DNA of 64,000 bases from Adiantum capillus-veneris. Its lineage: Eukaryota; Streptophyta; Polypodiopsida; Polypodiales; Pteridaceae. Under the pieces are notes generated by a model, which did no database searches, was not told the DNA's origin, and saw nothing but the letters and a program-made list of their open reading frames with translations. Below, one piece after another: positions 9,902-19,893 of the stretch; position 1 is the first letter of the stretch, and each line of letters opens with the position of its first letter. The position numbers and the translations under genes were made by a program. The DNA lies in the NCBI GenBank assembly GCA_014529385.2, contig CM043942.1, forward strand, positions 4,552,501 through 4,616,500, written 5' to 3'.

Positions 9902-11491
9902 CCCTCATACAAGCATCTCAGAGTCTTTGGCTATGAGGCATATACTCACGTTCCAAAGGACTTTAGGAACAAACTTGAGCCAAAGAGTAGAAAGTGCATC
10001 TTTTTAGGCTATGGTAATTCTGGTGAGATGGGGTACAGACTTTGGGATCCCGAATCCAGAAAGGTTGTCCGCAGCAATGATGTTCACTTTAATGAATCCA
10101 AATATCATTCTAAACCAGAGAGGGTTGAGGAGATTAGAAGAGTTGTCTTCCAAGAAGATGGACCTGCACGTGCAAGACAAAATGTCAGGGCTCAAGAGGA
10201 GCAAGGACATGATAGATTGGAACCACAGGTTGTGGCTGAGCCTGAGCCACCTATTGTGCATAGATCTGGACGTGTCACGCGACCTCCTGATAGGTTTGTT
10301 CCATCTATGAACTATGTCATTTTGACTGATTGCAATGAGCCTTCATGTTACAAGAAAGCACTGCAAATGAAGGACTCCGGGAATTGGCAATTGGCTATGC
10401 AGTCAGAGATGACAGCTCTGCATGAAAACAACACATGGAAGCTAGTTAAATTACCACAGGGCAAAAAGGCTCTACCTTGTAAATGGGTTTACAGGTATAA
10501 GATCACCGCTCATGATAGTCAGCCAAAGTACAAAGCAAGGCTTGTTGCCAAGGGATTTAAGCAAGAACAAGGCATTGACTTTGATGAAGTCTTCTCTACG
10601 GTGGTCAAGATGACTACATTGAGATGCTTTCTTGCATTGGTTGCCATATTAGATTTGGTGTTGCACCAAATGGATGTCAAGACAACGTTCTTGCATGGTG
10701 ATTTAGATGTGGAAATTTACATGCAGCAGCCAGAAGGGTTTGTTGAGAAAGGCAAGGAAGATTGGGTATGCCAGTTGTTAAAGAGTCTTTATGGCTTAAA
10801 ACAATCACCGAGGGCATGGTACCATAAATTCCACAAGTTTATGCTTTCTCAAGGCTACAAACGTAGTGAGTTCGATCACTATCTATATACAAAGAAGGCT
10901 AAGGATGGTAGTTGGCTGATCCTTATTTTGTATGTGGATGACATGTTGATTGCTGGCAAGCACTTGGAAGAAATTTCATCTTTGAAGTCAAAGATGGCAA
11001 AATCGTTTGACATGAAAGACATGGGTGAGGCAAGTCATATACTTGGTATGCGCATTGAGAGAGACAGATCAAAGAAGTTGATTTGGCTATCTCAAACAGA
11101 GTATATTCGCAAGGTTTTTCAACGTTTCAATATGGAGAAGGGAAAGGCACTGAGTGTTCCATTACCACCATATGTGAAACTTAGCAAACAAGATTGTACT
11201 GTGTCTGAGGAAGAACAGGCTGAAATGGATAAGATTCCATATGCGTCTGCAGTGGGTAGTCTGATGTATGCAATGATTGCTACTCGCCCAGACATTGCAT
11301 TTGCAGTGGGAGTAGTAAGTCGATACATGTCAAACCCAGGCAAGAAACATTGGGAGGCAGTGAAAGGAATATTGAGATACCTGAAAGCTACAAAGAGTAT
11401 GCGTATATGCTATGGGAGTCAGGAGCTAAGTGTAAAGGGTTTTACAGACTCAGATTATGCAGGTGACTTAGACAACCGAAGGTCTACGTGA
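9728..11491 (+). CDS. Chimeric open frame: gypsy integrase end + copia INT-RT-RNase H
   Basis: A 587-codon frame without a stop. Residues 1 to about 58 are G1 gypsy integrase. From about residue 59 it is copia C1: YKHLRVFGYEAYTHVP and LEPKSRKCIFLGYG (integrase C-terminus), WKLVKLPQGKKALPCKWVY, LVAKGFKQEQGIDFDE, HQMDVKTTFLHGDLD (first RT Asp), SLYGLKQSPRAWY, LYVDDMLIAG (catalytic pair) and the RNase H entry FTDSDYAGD. It stops at TGA 11489-11491. The fusion is a by-product of the 18-kb inversion, not an evolved fusion. The copia RT portion looks intact. Confidence 0.9.
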   Translation: MTSFNLVFGINTILSLEFLIKTLRVETQLGWTGHELSERLDTLEQLDETRFRAIASKMPSYKHLRVFGYEAYTHVPKDFRNKLEPKSRKCIFLGYGNSGEMGYRLWDPESRKVVRSNDVHFNESKYHSKPERVEEIRRVVFQEDGPARARQNVRAQEEQGHDRLEPQVVAEPEPPIVHRSGRVTRPPDRFVPSMNYVILTDCNEPSCYKKALQMKDSGNWQLAMQSEMTALHENNTWKLVKLPQGKKALPCKWVYRYKITAHDSQPKYKARLVAKGFKQEQGIDFDEVFSTVVKMTTLRCFLALVAILDLVLHQMDVKTTFLHGDLDVEIYMQQPEGFVEKGKEDWVCQLLKSLYGLKQSPRAWYHKFHKFMLSQGYKRSEFDHYLYTKKAKDGSWLILILYVDDMLIAGKHLEEISSLKSKMAKSFDMKDMGEASHILGMRIERDRSKKLIWLSQTEYIRKVFQRFNMEKGKALSVPLPPYVKLSKQDCTVSEEEQAEMDKIPYASAVGSLMYAMIATRPDIAFAVGVVSRYMSNPGKKHWEAVKGILRYLKATKSMRICYGSQELSVKGFTDSDYAGDLDNRRST

Positions 11492-11890
11492 GGGTATGTC
11501 TTTACATTGGCTGGTGGAGCAGTATCATGGCATTCTAGATTACAAGATTGTGTTACTCAGTCTACTACAGAGGCTGAATATGTTGCAGCATCAAAGGCAT
11601 GCAAAGAATCAATTTGGCTTAATCGACTAGTAACAGATTTGGGAATCAAAGAAGAGATGCCTGTGTTATATTGTGATAGTCAAAGTGCTATACAATTGGC
11701 TTGCAATCCAGTTTATCACTCAAAGACAAAGCATGTGGATGTGAAGTATCATTTCATCAGGGAAATGCTCGAGGATAAGCAACTGCAGCTTGTCAAAGTT
11801 CACACCACAGAAAATCCTGCTGATCTACTTACAAAAGGACTTCCCTCAGAGAGCTTTGCGCATTTTCGCAAGCAGTTAGGTGTAGGGTAG
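11492..11890 (+). CDS. C1 RNase H
   Basis: The frame reopens directly after the TGA at 11491, in the same phase, and codes GYVFTLAGGAVSWHS, the Glu block TTEAEYVAASKACKE, YCDSQSAIQLACNP, TKHVDVKYHFIRE and NPADLLTKGLP, ending at QLGVG and a stop. All expected copia RNase H landmarks are present, so only the single nonsense codon separates it from the RT. RNase H degrades genomic RNA during cDNA synthesis. Confidence 0.88.
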   Translation, partial: GYVFTLAGGAVSWHSRLQDCVTQSTTEAEYVAASKACKESIWLNRLVTDLGIKEEMPVLYCDSQSAIQLACNPVYHSKTKHVDVKYHFIREMLEDKQLQLVKVHTTENPADLLTKGLPSESFAHFRKQLGVG

Positions 11891-11965
11891 TACATCACTT
11901 ATCTATACCTCTTGTATATTAGCTTGTATAGTAGCTTCTCTCACACTTAAAGTACCACATTGGAC

Positions 11966-11979
11966 TTTAAGTGGGAGGT
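11966..11979 (+). promoter_or_regulatory. C1 polypurine tract
   Basis: TTTAAGTGGGAGGT directly before the LTR start TGTTGGGGTA; similar to the PPT of Copia-A. Confidence 0.82.
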
Positions 11980-12171
11980 TGTTGGGGTATAAAGCCCAAT
12001 GTGGTCGCCCAGGTAAGTGGGCGGGCCGCCAGGTATGTACACATATTCTTTTGTAAAAATCTAATAAGAACTCACTATGCTCTACACATTACAGTAGAGC
12101 GAGTTCACCATATCGTTGTGCTCTTCTTCTTGCACTCTCTCTCGCGTCGCACTTCCGCTCGTACTCCTTCA
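11980..12171 (+). repeat. C1 3' LTR
   Basis: 192 bp, TGTTGGGG...CCTTCA, about 98% identical to the reverse complement of 31200-31391. A TATAAAG motif lies at the LTR start. Confidence 0.93.
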
Positions 12172-12176
12172 CAAAG
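12172..12176. repeat. C1 TSD, inverted copy (CAAAG)
   Basis: The five bases beyond the 3' LTR are the reverse complement of CTTTG at 31392-31396 beside the 5' LTR. The reversed sense is what an inversion with one end inside the element predicts. Confidence 0.85.
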
Positions 12177-12480
12177 CATATGCCAAACAGCCAGAAGCAC
12201 GCATGTGCTCAATAGAAGGCTTTCTATCATGCCATGCTTCATATGGAGTATAGAATGCAAAGCTTTTGTAGGACACCTGTTTAGTACATAAGTGGCACAC
12301 ATGATGGCCTCAAGCCAAAAAGAATGCGACAAAGATTGAATTTTGAGCATACATCGTGCCATTTCCGTAATTGACCTATTTTCCTCTCAACAACACCATT
12401 TTGTTGAGGTGTATAAGGCACTGTAAATTGGTGTTTTATCCCACGACTAGCAAGAAATGCATTAAATTCATGTGACATAT
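12177..12480 (-). pseudogene. C2-B integrase fragment
   Basis: The minus strand codes SRGIKHQF, the Glu motif region QQNGVVERK, HSFWLEAIMCATYVLNRCPTKAL and then, in another frame, RKPSIEHM. This is the second half of a copia integrase core. The Asp-containing part is missing: at about 12480-12600 the sequence jumps to the gag nucleocapsid, so roughly 1 kb of protease and integrase has been deleted. The end at 12177 is the C1 insertion site. Confidence 0.82.
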
Positions 12481-12529
12481 ACTCCCTCCCTCCATCGAAA
12501 CGGAGGGTGCATTTGTAGTGGAACCAGTA

Positions 12530-13497
12530 TTTGCAGTGGAACCACCCTCTTTATTCTTAGCCTCTTTGGCCTTGAACTTAGATCAAGTGATCATTAGATT
12601 TACAATAATGGCAATGCATCTTCTTTTTGCCCTGATCACGAGAAGTGCCAGACGAAGTGCTGCCAGCAAAAGCATTGGGAACAGAAGTTTAGCCACTTGT
12701 AGCAGAACCATAAGAAGTGTGGCTGCATTGTTGTTACCACCCTTTCTTTGAGAAGCAATAAAAGCCTATTCAATTGCATGCTGTCTAGTCCTATTTTTTT
12801 TTGAAAGTGACTCTTGCAATAGCAATGTGCATAATGCATCAAACTTGACAACTTCAGGATTTCCTTGGGTCATAAGCGTCCAAGTACTAGCAAAAGTCTC
12901 CAAGTAAGCCTCCAAGTACTTGGGTCATAAGCCTCCAAGTACTAGCAAAAGTCTTGTAAGAATCTGGTAAGGCATCAAGAACACTCTGCACAAGGGAACT
13001 GTCTGAAATGAATTCACCTGCTGAAATAAGTTGCTCATTGATATCCTTGACACCAGCAAGGAAAGTGTCCATATCATCTTCCTCATGCATAATATTCGAA
13101 TCCAGCTCTTTATGCAGCAAAGTAATTTTAGCCTCATTGCCACTTGCATAAAGCCCAGCCAAAATATCCCAAGCCTGTTTTGCAGATTTTTCTCAATGAA
13201 TGTGAGGAACAATGGTGTGCTTCATAGACAACGCAATCAATGCATGAGCCTACACATCCTTTACATCTCAACGAGGTTGTTCTACCGTAGGCAAAACAAC
13301 TCTAATAGCAGCAATCCTTGTAGCAATACATGCCACATCCTCAACATCGGACGTACATCAATGCCTTGCACAATATTGCAGATGCCCTTTGACAGAAGAA
13401 CATGTTGCATTATTTAAGCCCATAGAGGGTAATTGTTCCCATCCAATCTCTCCTCAGCAGCAAACATCTTGAACACATCTGTGTTGTTGTTAGCCAT
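12530..13497 (-). pseudogene. C2-B gag
   Basis: Starts at ATG 13497 (MANNNTDVFKMFAAEERLDG) and carries the C2 gag blocks WDILAGLYASGNEAKI, MHEEDDMDTFLAGVKDINEQ, VLDALPDSYKTFAST and, near 12600, remains of the basic nucleocapsid. Several stops and frame changes occur between 13420 and 13160. A local duplication at about 12885-12955 repeats the segment coding for STWRLMTQ. Only the 5' half of the element lies here. Confidence 0.82.
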
Positions 13498-13844
13498 GGT
13501 AAATGCTGCACCTGATGTGAAAATTGCACGAAAAGAGGAGAAATGAAGCGAAAACAACACGTGCTATGTAGCACAAACCATAGAAGACTGTAAGGCACTT
13601 GATATGCAAAAAACGGCACTGACGAAAATTCTGCACAAAATGATGAAATAGCTTGTGCAGTACTGCCTATAGTGGAAACAGAGGTCGAGATGAGCCCGAA
13701 TAAAAAATCGGAGTAGACTTAGCTCTACGAGCCTTCCCAAATTTTTTTTCGACTTGTAAACGTTCACCAAAGCTCAGTAAAATTGGAGAAAAATGAGCAG
13801 GCATGTGCTAGAGCAGTTGGCGACTAAGCCTGGGAGGATGCAAC

Positions 13845-13860
13845 CTGCTTTGATACTAAT
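13845..13860 (-). promoter_or_regulatory. C2-B primer-binding site
   Basis: The minus strand reads ATTAGTATCAAAGCAG next to the 5' LTR, a Met-type PBS with two changes from TGGTATCAGAGC. Confidence 0.75.
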
Positions 13861-14086
13861 TGTTGAAATTAGGGTTGCAGAGAAATGCACATAGCTTGGA
13901 GAAGACGAAGGAAGCTCAAGGCACACAATAGAGAGTGTGTTACTTAGTGTGCAATGGAAAGATAGATAGCCCTAGAGTGATGGGTGTATATACAATGCAC
14001 GGGGGAAAAAACCTCCTAAAGAGGGAAAAAATGCCCCGGCGGTCCTAGTGTGTTACACACATCACTACCACATGTATATGGTAACA
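13861..14086 (-). repeat. C2-B 5' LTR
   Basis: 226 bp, TGTTGAAATT...GGTAACA. Its closest partner in the window is 33650-33876, sharing variants not found in the A or C copies. The flank ACCAA (14087-14091) matches GCCAA beside the partner LTR at four of five bases. Confidence 0.9.
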
Positions 14087-15008
14087 ACCAAAGAATTTAT
14101 GAGATGAAGTGATGCTTGCAAAAGGGCTAAGATGTTCACTGAAATGGATAGCATGCCATTATGACCAATGATGGGAGCAAGGACATTTGCAAAGTAGAGA
14201 GTTTTCTTTTTCAGACCTATATACATCCACCCGTCTACAAATCTCAAGTACAATATAGTATTGTAGCCATAAACTATCTAACTAAGTGGACTAAAGCATG
14301 GACACTAGGAAGATTGATGCACAAACCACGGATGTATTTCTATATGAATGTGTCTTCATAAGATACAGACTCCTAATCAATCTTGTAAGTGGCCATGGTA
14401 CACATTTTCTCAATGAGAAAATAGAAAGATTGCTAAATGAGTTTATGGTTATCCATAACAAATCCGCACCATATCATTCTGAAGCTAATGGCCAAGCAAA
14501 GTATAAGAACAAAACCCTTAGCTCGGTGCTTACAAAAATTGTGAGATTCGGATGCACTGATTGAGAGATGAATCTTGCTCTTTGGTCTTATAGAGTTTTG
14601 TACAATACAACTTTGAATTTTGCACATTTTGCTTTGGTCTATGGACTTCATGCAAAACTATCCATGTAATTTCTACTTTCAACACTCGATCGCACAAACG
14701 AGCTAGAGTGTATGGGTCATGAATTATCTGAACATTTAGTGAACCTTGAACAATTAGATGAGGAAAGGCTTGCATCCATTGCACACATCTGTGCTCAAAA
14801 AAGGAAACAAAAATAATTTTTTTGACTGTTGTATATTGACCAAAATATTCAAGCAAGGAGATCGCATGCGGGATATATTCCTTGAAAGAGTGCATTCCCA
14901 AATTCAAGGGAAACTGACATGGTCCATTTGTGGTTGAAAGTGTTTCACATAGTAGAGCTATTCAGTTAGCCACTTTAAATGGAGAAGTCATGAAAAGCTG
15001 GATAAGTG
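14087..15008 (+). pseudogene. G2 gypsy: second zinc module end and integrase core, dead
   Basis: Right of the B 5' LTR the frame reads TKEFM, CKRAKMFTEMDSMPL, PPVYKSQVQY, LTKWTKAWT, RYRLLINLVSGHGTHFLNE, NKSAPYHSEANGQAKYKNK, GHELSEHLVNLEQLDEERLASIA and a C-terminal ATLNGEVM. The second catalytic Asp of DRGTHF is now Gly and the catalytic Glu of QAE is Lys, so the integrase is inactive besides having stops and frameshifts. It continues G2 from 33649 and is cut at 15008 by C2 copy A. The order of motifs follows G1 closely. Confidence 0.87.
15004..15008. repeat. Left TSD (AAGTG) of C2-A
   Basis: Matches 19889-19893 exactly and fixes the ends of copy A. Confidence 0.9.
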
Positions 15009-15235
15009 TGTTGGAATTAGGGTTGTAGAGAAACACACACAGCTTGGAGAAGACGAAGGAAGCTCAAGGCACACAATAGAGAGTGTATAACTTAGTGTGC
15101 AATGGAAAGATAGATAGCCCTAGAGTGATGGGCGTATATACAATGCACGGGGAAAAAAACCTCCTAAACAGGGAAAAAATGCGCCGGCGGTCCTAGTGTG
15201 TTCACACACATCACTACCACATGTATATGGTAACA
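15009..15235 (-). repeat. C2-A 3' LTR
   Basis: 227 bp, TGTTGGAATT...GGTAACA, pairs with 19663-19888. A TATATAC motif near 15135 fits an LTR promoter. Confidence 0.93.
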
Positions 15236-15250
15236 AATCCCCCCTGGAGT
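15236..15250 (-). promoter_or_regulatory. C2-A polypurine tract
   Basis: The minus strand reads CCAGGGGGGATT immediately before the LTR start; a G-rich PPT also seen in C2-C. Confidence 0.82.
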
Positions 15251-15310
15251 GATGCGGTGAACGAGAGCTGGCACATGAGTAAAGGGAAGTGCCATGCACT
15301 CAGGACATGA

Positions 15311-16612
15311 TCAGTCCACAAAGGGGAGTAAGCCCAAAGCTTTGCGGAAAGCTTCAAGCTTCTCACGAGACAATTCCTTTGTGAAAAGATCTGCAAGGTT
15401 GTCCTGTGTTGGCACATAAGGCAAGATGATCTCTCCTGCTGAGAACCTCTCCCTGACATAGTGGTAATGCAACTCAATGTGCTTTGTGCGAGCATGAGAA
15501 ACTGGGTTCCTTGCAACTACCAATGCACTTTGACTGTCAGTGTAGATAGTGTTGGTAGTGTCCTGTCCAACACCCAAATCAACCATAAGGCGTCTGAGCC
15601 ATACACACTCAACCGTAGCTGTGAAGACTGCCCTGTACTCAGCCTCACAACTTGAAGTGGCCACAGTAGGTTGCTTCTTGCTCAACCATGATATACATGA
15701 ACTGCCAAACATGTAACAAAAACCACTTGTGGACACTCTCGTGTCAAAACAACCAGCCCAATCTGAGTCCGAAAAAGCATGTAAGTCTGGCGGCAATGAT
15801 CCCCCCTTGGGATAAAACAAGCCAAGATGTAAAGTGCCACTAAGGTAGCAAAAAATCCTCTTGACAGCCTGCCAATGCTTAGACCCTGGGCTATGCATAA
15901 ATCTGCTGACCTGTGAGACTGCAAACTGAATATCCGGCCTCGTGTTGCATACATAAATGAGGCAGCCAACATCAGTTTGATAAAGAGTGACATCAACAGG
16001 ATCACCAGCATCATGTAGAATCAACTTCAAACATGTTTCCATGGGAGTGGCAATAGGTTTGCAATCCTCAAGTCCAAACTTACATAGCAATGTCTCTATG
16101 TAACTTTTCTGACACAAGGCAATACCATCATCACACTGCTTAAACTATATACCCAAGTAATGATGCAATAGCCCCAAATTTTTCATCTTGAAAGTAGCAT
16201 TCAAATCAGCCTTAAATTCAGCAATATGTCTCTCATTTGGTCCAGTGATCAGCAAATCATCAACATAAAGAACCACAATGAGAAGTACATCACCCTCATG
16301 CTTTACATACAATGTGCTTTCTGTTGGACTGTTACGAAAGCCTTGTTTGACCAAATGAGTGTCAGCTTTCTCATACCAAGCATGAGGATATTGCTTCAAC
16401 CCATACAAAGCCTTGTTACATTTGCACACTTTGTCCTCTTGTCCTTTTATGACAAAACCGCGAGGCTGCGTTACATAAACTTCCTCAAATATGTCACCAT
16501 TCAAGAAAGCAGTAACAATGTCAGACTGATGTACATCCCAACCAAAATGAGCTGCCAATGCACATAGAAAACGCACAATAGTCATACGACAAGTGGGACT
16601 AAGTCTCTTCAT
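15311..16612 (-). pseudogene. C2-A reverse transcriptase and RNase H
   Basis: The RT frame (16145-16612) has MTIVRFLCALAAHFGWDVHQ, the first Asp in QSDIVTAFLNGD, KALYGLKQYPHAWYEKA and the catalytic LYVDDLLITG. After one stop near 16145 the frame 15311-16117 continues with QKSYIETLLCKF, ATPME, NTRPDIQFAVSQVSRFM, the RNase H Asp in FSDSDWAGC, the Glu in SCEAEYRA, YTDSQSALVVARNP, HARTKHIELHYHYVRE and NLADLFTKELS. It ends at LLPFVD and a stop. This is close to an intact enzyme with a single interruption. Confidence 0.9.
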
Positions 16613-18062
16613 AATCTATGCCTTTTTGCTGTGCATAACCCTTTGCAACAAGTCGAGCCTTATGGCGATCGATCTCACCATCCGGCTTGCGTTTCAACTT
16701 GTAAACCCACTTCGTACCAATGGCCTTTTTTCCAGGAGGCAAATCACATAAAGTCCATGTCATTTTCTATAAGTGCATCATATTCTGATTGCATGGCAAC
16801 CATCGAAGTTTTTGAATTCTGTGCTTCATCAAAAGACAGAAAAGAGGCAACAAAGTGTCATAAATGTCATGTGAGCTTACATTATTGTCTCTAGTACATG
16901 ACAACAAGGGCTGAACAGAATCTTCCACAAACACTACATCTCGAGAAACCAGAATACGTTTTGTTTGCGGATAATACAACCTGTAACCTTTGCTTTCAGC
17001 ACTATAACCAACAAAAATACATTTGACAGCCTTATCATCCAATTTTCTACGCTGCACTTGTGGCACCAAAGAATATGCGAAATAGCCAAAAACACGCATG
17101 TGCTCAATAGAAGGCTTTCTATCATGCCATGCTTCATATGGAGTGATAGACTGCAAAGCTTTCGTAGGACACCTGTTAAGTACATAACTGGCACACATGA
17201 TGGCCTCAAGCCAAAAAGAATGCGGCAAAGCTTGACTTTTGACCATACATCATGCCATTTCTGTCAGTGGCCTGTTTTTCCTCTCAGCAACACCATTTTG
17301 CTGAGGTGTATAAGGCACTATACATTGGTGTTTTATCCCACGACTAGCCAAAAATGCATTAAATTCATGAGACATATACTCCCCCCCTCGATCGGAATGG
17401 AGGGTGCACATAGTACATTTCGAGACATTTTCAGCCATAGCCAGAAATTGTTTGAAGCACCTAAAAAACTTGGACTTCGCTTTAAGCGGAAATACCCATG
17501 CATGCCTAGAGTAATCATCAATGAAAGTCATGAAGTATAGGTAATTCCCCAAGGACGGAGTTTGCATGGGCCCACAAACATCACTATGCACAAGTTGCAA
17601 CCTGCATGTGGCGCGAACTGAACCATCCTTTGGAAACTTAGAACGCTGCATTTTACCCAGAATACAGCCTTCACAAACATGTTTGACAGGTGCTTCAAGA
17701 GGCGGCAAAGAAGCAACCATATCAGATTTCTGCAAACGCAGCAAACTGGCAAAATTCAGATGACCAAAACGTGCATGCCAAAGTTTTGCATCTGAAATAG
17801 CCCTTGAATCTGCAATAGCATTTGCAAAATTTTGTCGACACTTGTCATACAAAGTGAGCTTATACAGCCCACGGCACAAAAGCCCAGATGCAACAATTTT
17901 ATCACCAAAACTGAGATCATGAACTGTACATCTGTCATCCACAAATTTGACTACAAGTCCAAGTCTAGCAAGTGCAGATATAGACAAGAGATTCTTCTTG
18001 ATCCCAGGTACATAAAGTGCATCAACAAGTGTGAAGGAACTGCCATTAGCAGCAGTGAGCAC
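16613..18062 (-). pseudogene. C2-A integrase and linker
   Basis: The frame 17250-18062 (270 codons) holds the pre-integrase zinc region WHARFGHLN...CEGCILGK, the core Asp residues in VHSDVCGP and HSDRGGEY, and the Glu in NGVAERKN. After a frame change, 16767-17246 codes HSFWLEAIMCASYVLNRCP, AWHDRKPSIEHMRVFG, KAVKCIFVGYSAESKGYRLY and the ILVSRDVVFVEDSV block. The hydrophilic linker to RT is shortened: most of the segment that B and C encode between the CTRDNN block and the RT start is missing. Confidence 0.88.
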
Positions 18063-19300
18063 AATCTTTCCAACTCCCTGAACGGGATAAGAGGCGTTGT
18101 TGGCACAAGTGACTCAATTCCCATGAGGGACAGACTCGAGAGAGGTAAACAATTCACGATGTGAGGTAATGTGCTTTGTAGCACCACTGTCGAAATACCA
18201 CACATGTGAATCTGTAGCAAAACTGACAAGCATGCATCATGGACAACAGGATTGTAAGTACACTCTGCGCTAAAAGCCCATTCTGCATCAACATCAGCAA
18301 CACAGTCTCCTTTCACAGAAGACTCAACAATGGCTGCATTTGTAGTGGAACCAGCATTTGCAGTGGAACCACCCTCTTTCTTCTTAGCCTCGTTGGCCTT
18401 CAACTTAGGACACGACTTGATCAACTGATCATTGGCTTTACAATAATGGCAACGCATCTTCTTTTTGCCCTTATCACTAGAATTTCCAGACGAAGTGCTG
18501 CCAACAGAAGCATTAGGAACAGAATTTTTGCCACTCGCAGCAGAACCATAAGAAGTGGCTGCATTGCTATTACCACCCTTTCTTTGAGAAGCAATAAAAG
18601 CTTGTTAAACTGCACGTTGTCTAGTCCTATTTTTTCTGGAAAGTGACTCTTGCAATAGCAATGTGCATAATGCATCAAACTTGACAACTTCAGGATTTCC
18701 TTGGGTCATAAGTCTCCAAGTACTAGCAAAAGTCTGGTAAGAATCTGGTAAGGCATCAAGAACTGTCTGCACAAGGGAGCTGTCTGAAATAACTTCACCT
18801 GCAGAAATAAGTTGCTCATTGATATCCTTGACACTAGCAAGGAAACTGTCCATATCATCTTCCTCATGCATAATCTTTGACTCCAGCTCTTTATGCAGCA
18901 AAGAAATTTTAGCCTCATTCCGGCTTGCAAAAAGACCTGCTAGAATATCCCAAGCCTGTTTTGCAAATTTTGCTAAACGCATGTGAGGAACAATGGTGCG
19001 CTTCACAGACAATGCAATTAATGCATCAGCCTGCGCATCCTTAACATCCCAACGAGCTTGTTCTGCTGTAGGCAAAACAACTCTAACAGCTGCAATTCTT
19101 GCAGCAAGACCTGCAACATCCTCAACGTCGCCTACATCCTCAGAACCAGGACGTACATCAATGCCCTGCACAATGTTCCAGACACCCTTTGACACAAGAA
19201 CATGTTGCATCATATAAGCCCACATAGGGTAGTTGTCCCCATCCAACCTATCCTCACCAGCAAACATCTTGAACACATCTGTGTTGTTGTTGTCAGCCAT
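18063..19300 (-). pseudogene. C2-A gag and protease
   Basis: ATG at 19300 (MADNNNTDVFKMFAGEDRLDG) begins a gag with NYPMWAYMMQHVLVSKGVW, QAWDILAGLFASRNEAKIS, MHEEDDMDSFLASVKDINEQ and VLDALPDSYQTFASTWR. A stop near 18605 precedes the nucleocapsid, where the zinc knuckle is CHYCKANDQLIKSC: the His that coordinates zinc in copy C is Gln here. The protease DSG region and flap lie around 18060-18250 but are frameshifted. The upstream ATG at 19360 is not chosen because homology begins at MADNN. Confidence 0.87.
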
Positions 19301-19646
19301 GGTAAATGCTGCACCTGATGTGAAAACTGCCCGAAAATAGGAGAAACGGATCGGGAACAACCTCTGCTATATAGCACAAACGGTAGAAGACTATAAGGCA
19401 CCTGTTATGCAGAAAACGGCACTAATAGAAATTCTACACAAAATGACGAAATAGCCTGTGCAGTACTGCCTGTAGTGGAAACGGAGGCCGAAATGAGCCC
19501 AAATCAAAATTCTGAGTAGACCAAGCTCTTCAAGCCCTCCCAACATATTTGTCGACTTGCGAACTCTTGCCAAAGCTCACTGAAGTCGGAGAAAGTGAGC
19601 AGGTGTGTGCTGGAGCAGCTGGCGACTAAGCCGGGGAGGATGTGAC

Positions 19647-19662
19647 CTGCTCTGATACCAAT
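19647..19662 (-). promoter_or_regulatory. C2-A primer-binding site (Met tRNA)
   Basis: The minus strand reads ATTGGTATCAGAGCAG directly inside the 5' LTR, a perfect TGGTATCAGAGC core. Confidence 0.9.
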
Positions 19663-19888
19663 TGTTGGAATTAGGGTTGCAGAGAAACACACACAGCTTG
19701 GAGAAGATGAAGGAAGCTCAAGGCACCCAATAGAGAGTGTATAACTTAGTGTGCAATGAAAGATAGATAGCCCTAGAGTGATGGGCGTATATACAATGCA
19801 CCGGGGAATAAACCTCCTAAAGAGGGAAAAAATGCCCCGACGGTCCTAGTGTGTTCACACACATCACTACCACATGTATATGGTAACA
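19663..19888 (-). repeat. C2-A 5' LTR
   Basis: 226 bp, TG...CA, followed by the TSD AAGTG at 19889-19893. Confidence 0.93.
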
Positions 19889-19893
19889 AAGTG
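19889..19893. repeat. Right TSD (AAGTG) of C2-A
   Basis: Exact copy of 15004-15008. G2 sequence resumes after it. Confidence 0.9.

Larger units (their letters stand above)
9902..12171 (+). mobile_element. C1 copia, 3' half (inverted part)
   Basis: Integrase C-terminus, RT, RNase H, PPT and 3' LTR of a copia element whose 5' half (LTR, gag, PR, integrase core) lies in opposite orientation at 28128-31391. The two LTRs, both 192 bp, differ at about four positions. The bases beyond each LTR are CAAAG here and CTTTG there, which become direct repeats once the 9.9-28.1 kb segment is turned round. Rejoined length would be about 5.5 kb. It had inserted into C2 copy B. Confidence 0.92.
12177..14086 (-). 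mobile_element. C2 copy B, 5' half
   Basis: Minus-strand 5' LTR, PBS, gag and integrase of a copia (family C2), interrupted at 12177 by the C1 insertion. Its 3' half continues on the plus strand at 31397-32880, and its 3' LTR is 33650-33876. The codons on either side of C1 rejoin as AYAL|VPQT, as in copies A and C. The B LTRs share private variants (AAATT near the end, AATGCACA) absent from copies A and C. Confidence 0.9.
15009..19888 (-). mobile_element. C2-A: complete Ty1/copia element
   Basis: 4,880 bp, minus strand, LTRs of 226-227 bp differing by about 4%, Met-type PBS, PPT and perfect TSD AAGTG. Gag, protease, integrase, RT and RNase H are all present in copia order but carry frameshifts and a deletion in the integrase-RT linker. 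It lies in the 3' part of the G2 gypsy. A is one of three C2 copies in the window, with B (split) and C (38787-43804). Confidence 0.95.

Noticed and set aside
9728-11491. A true evolved gypsy-copia fusion polyprotein
   Set aside because: The reciprocal junction on the minus strand at 28.12 kb and the inverted target-site copies show it is a breakpoint product.
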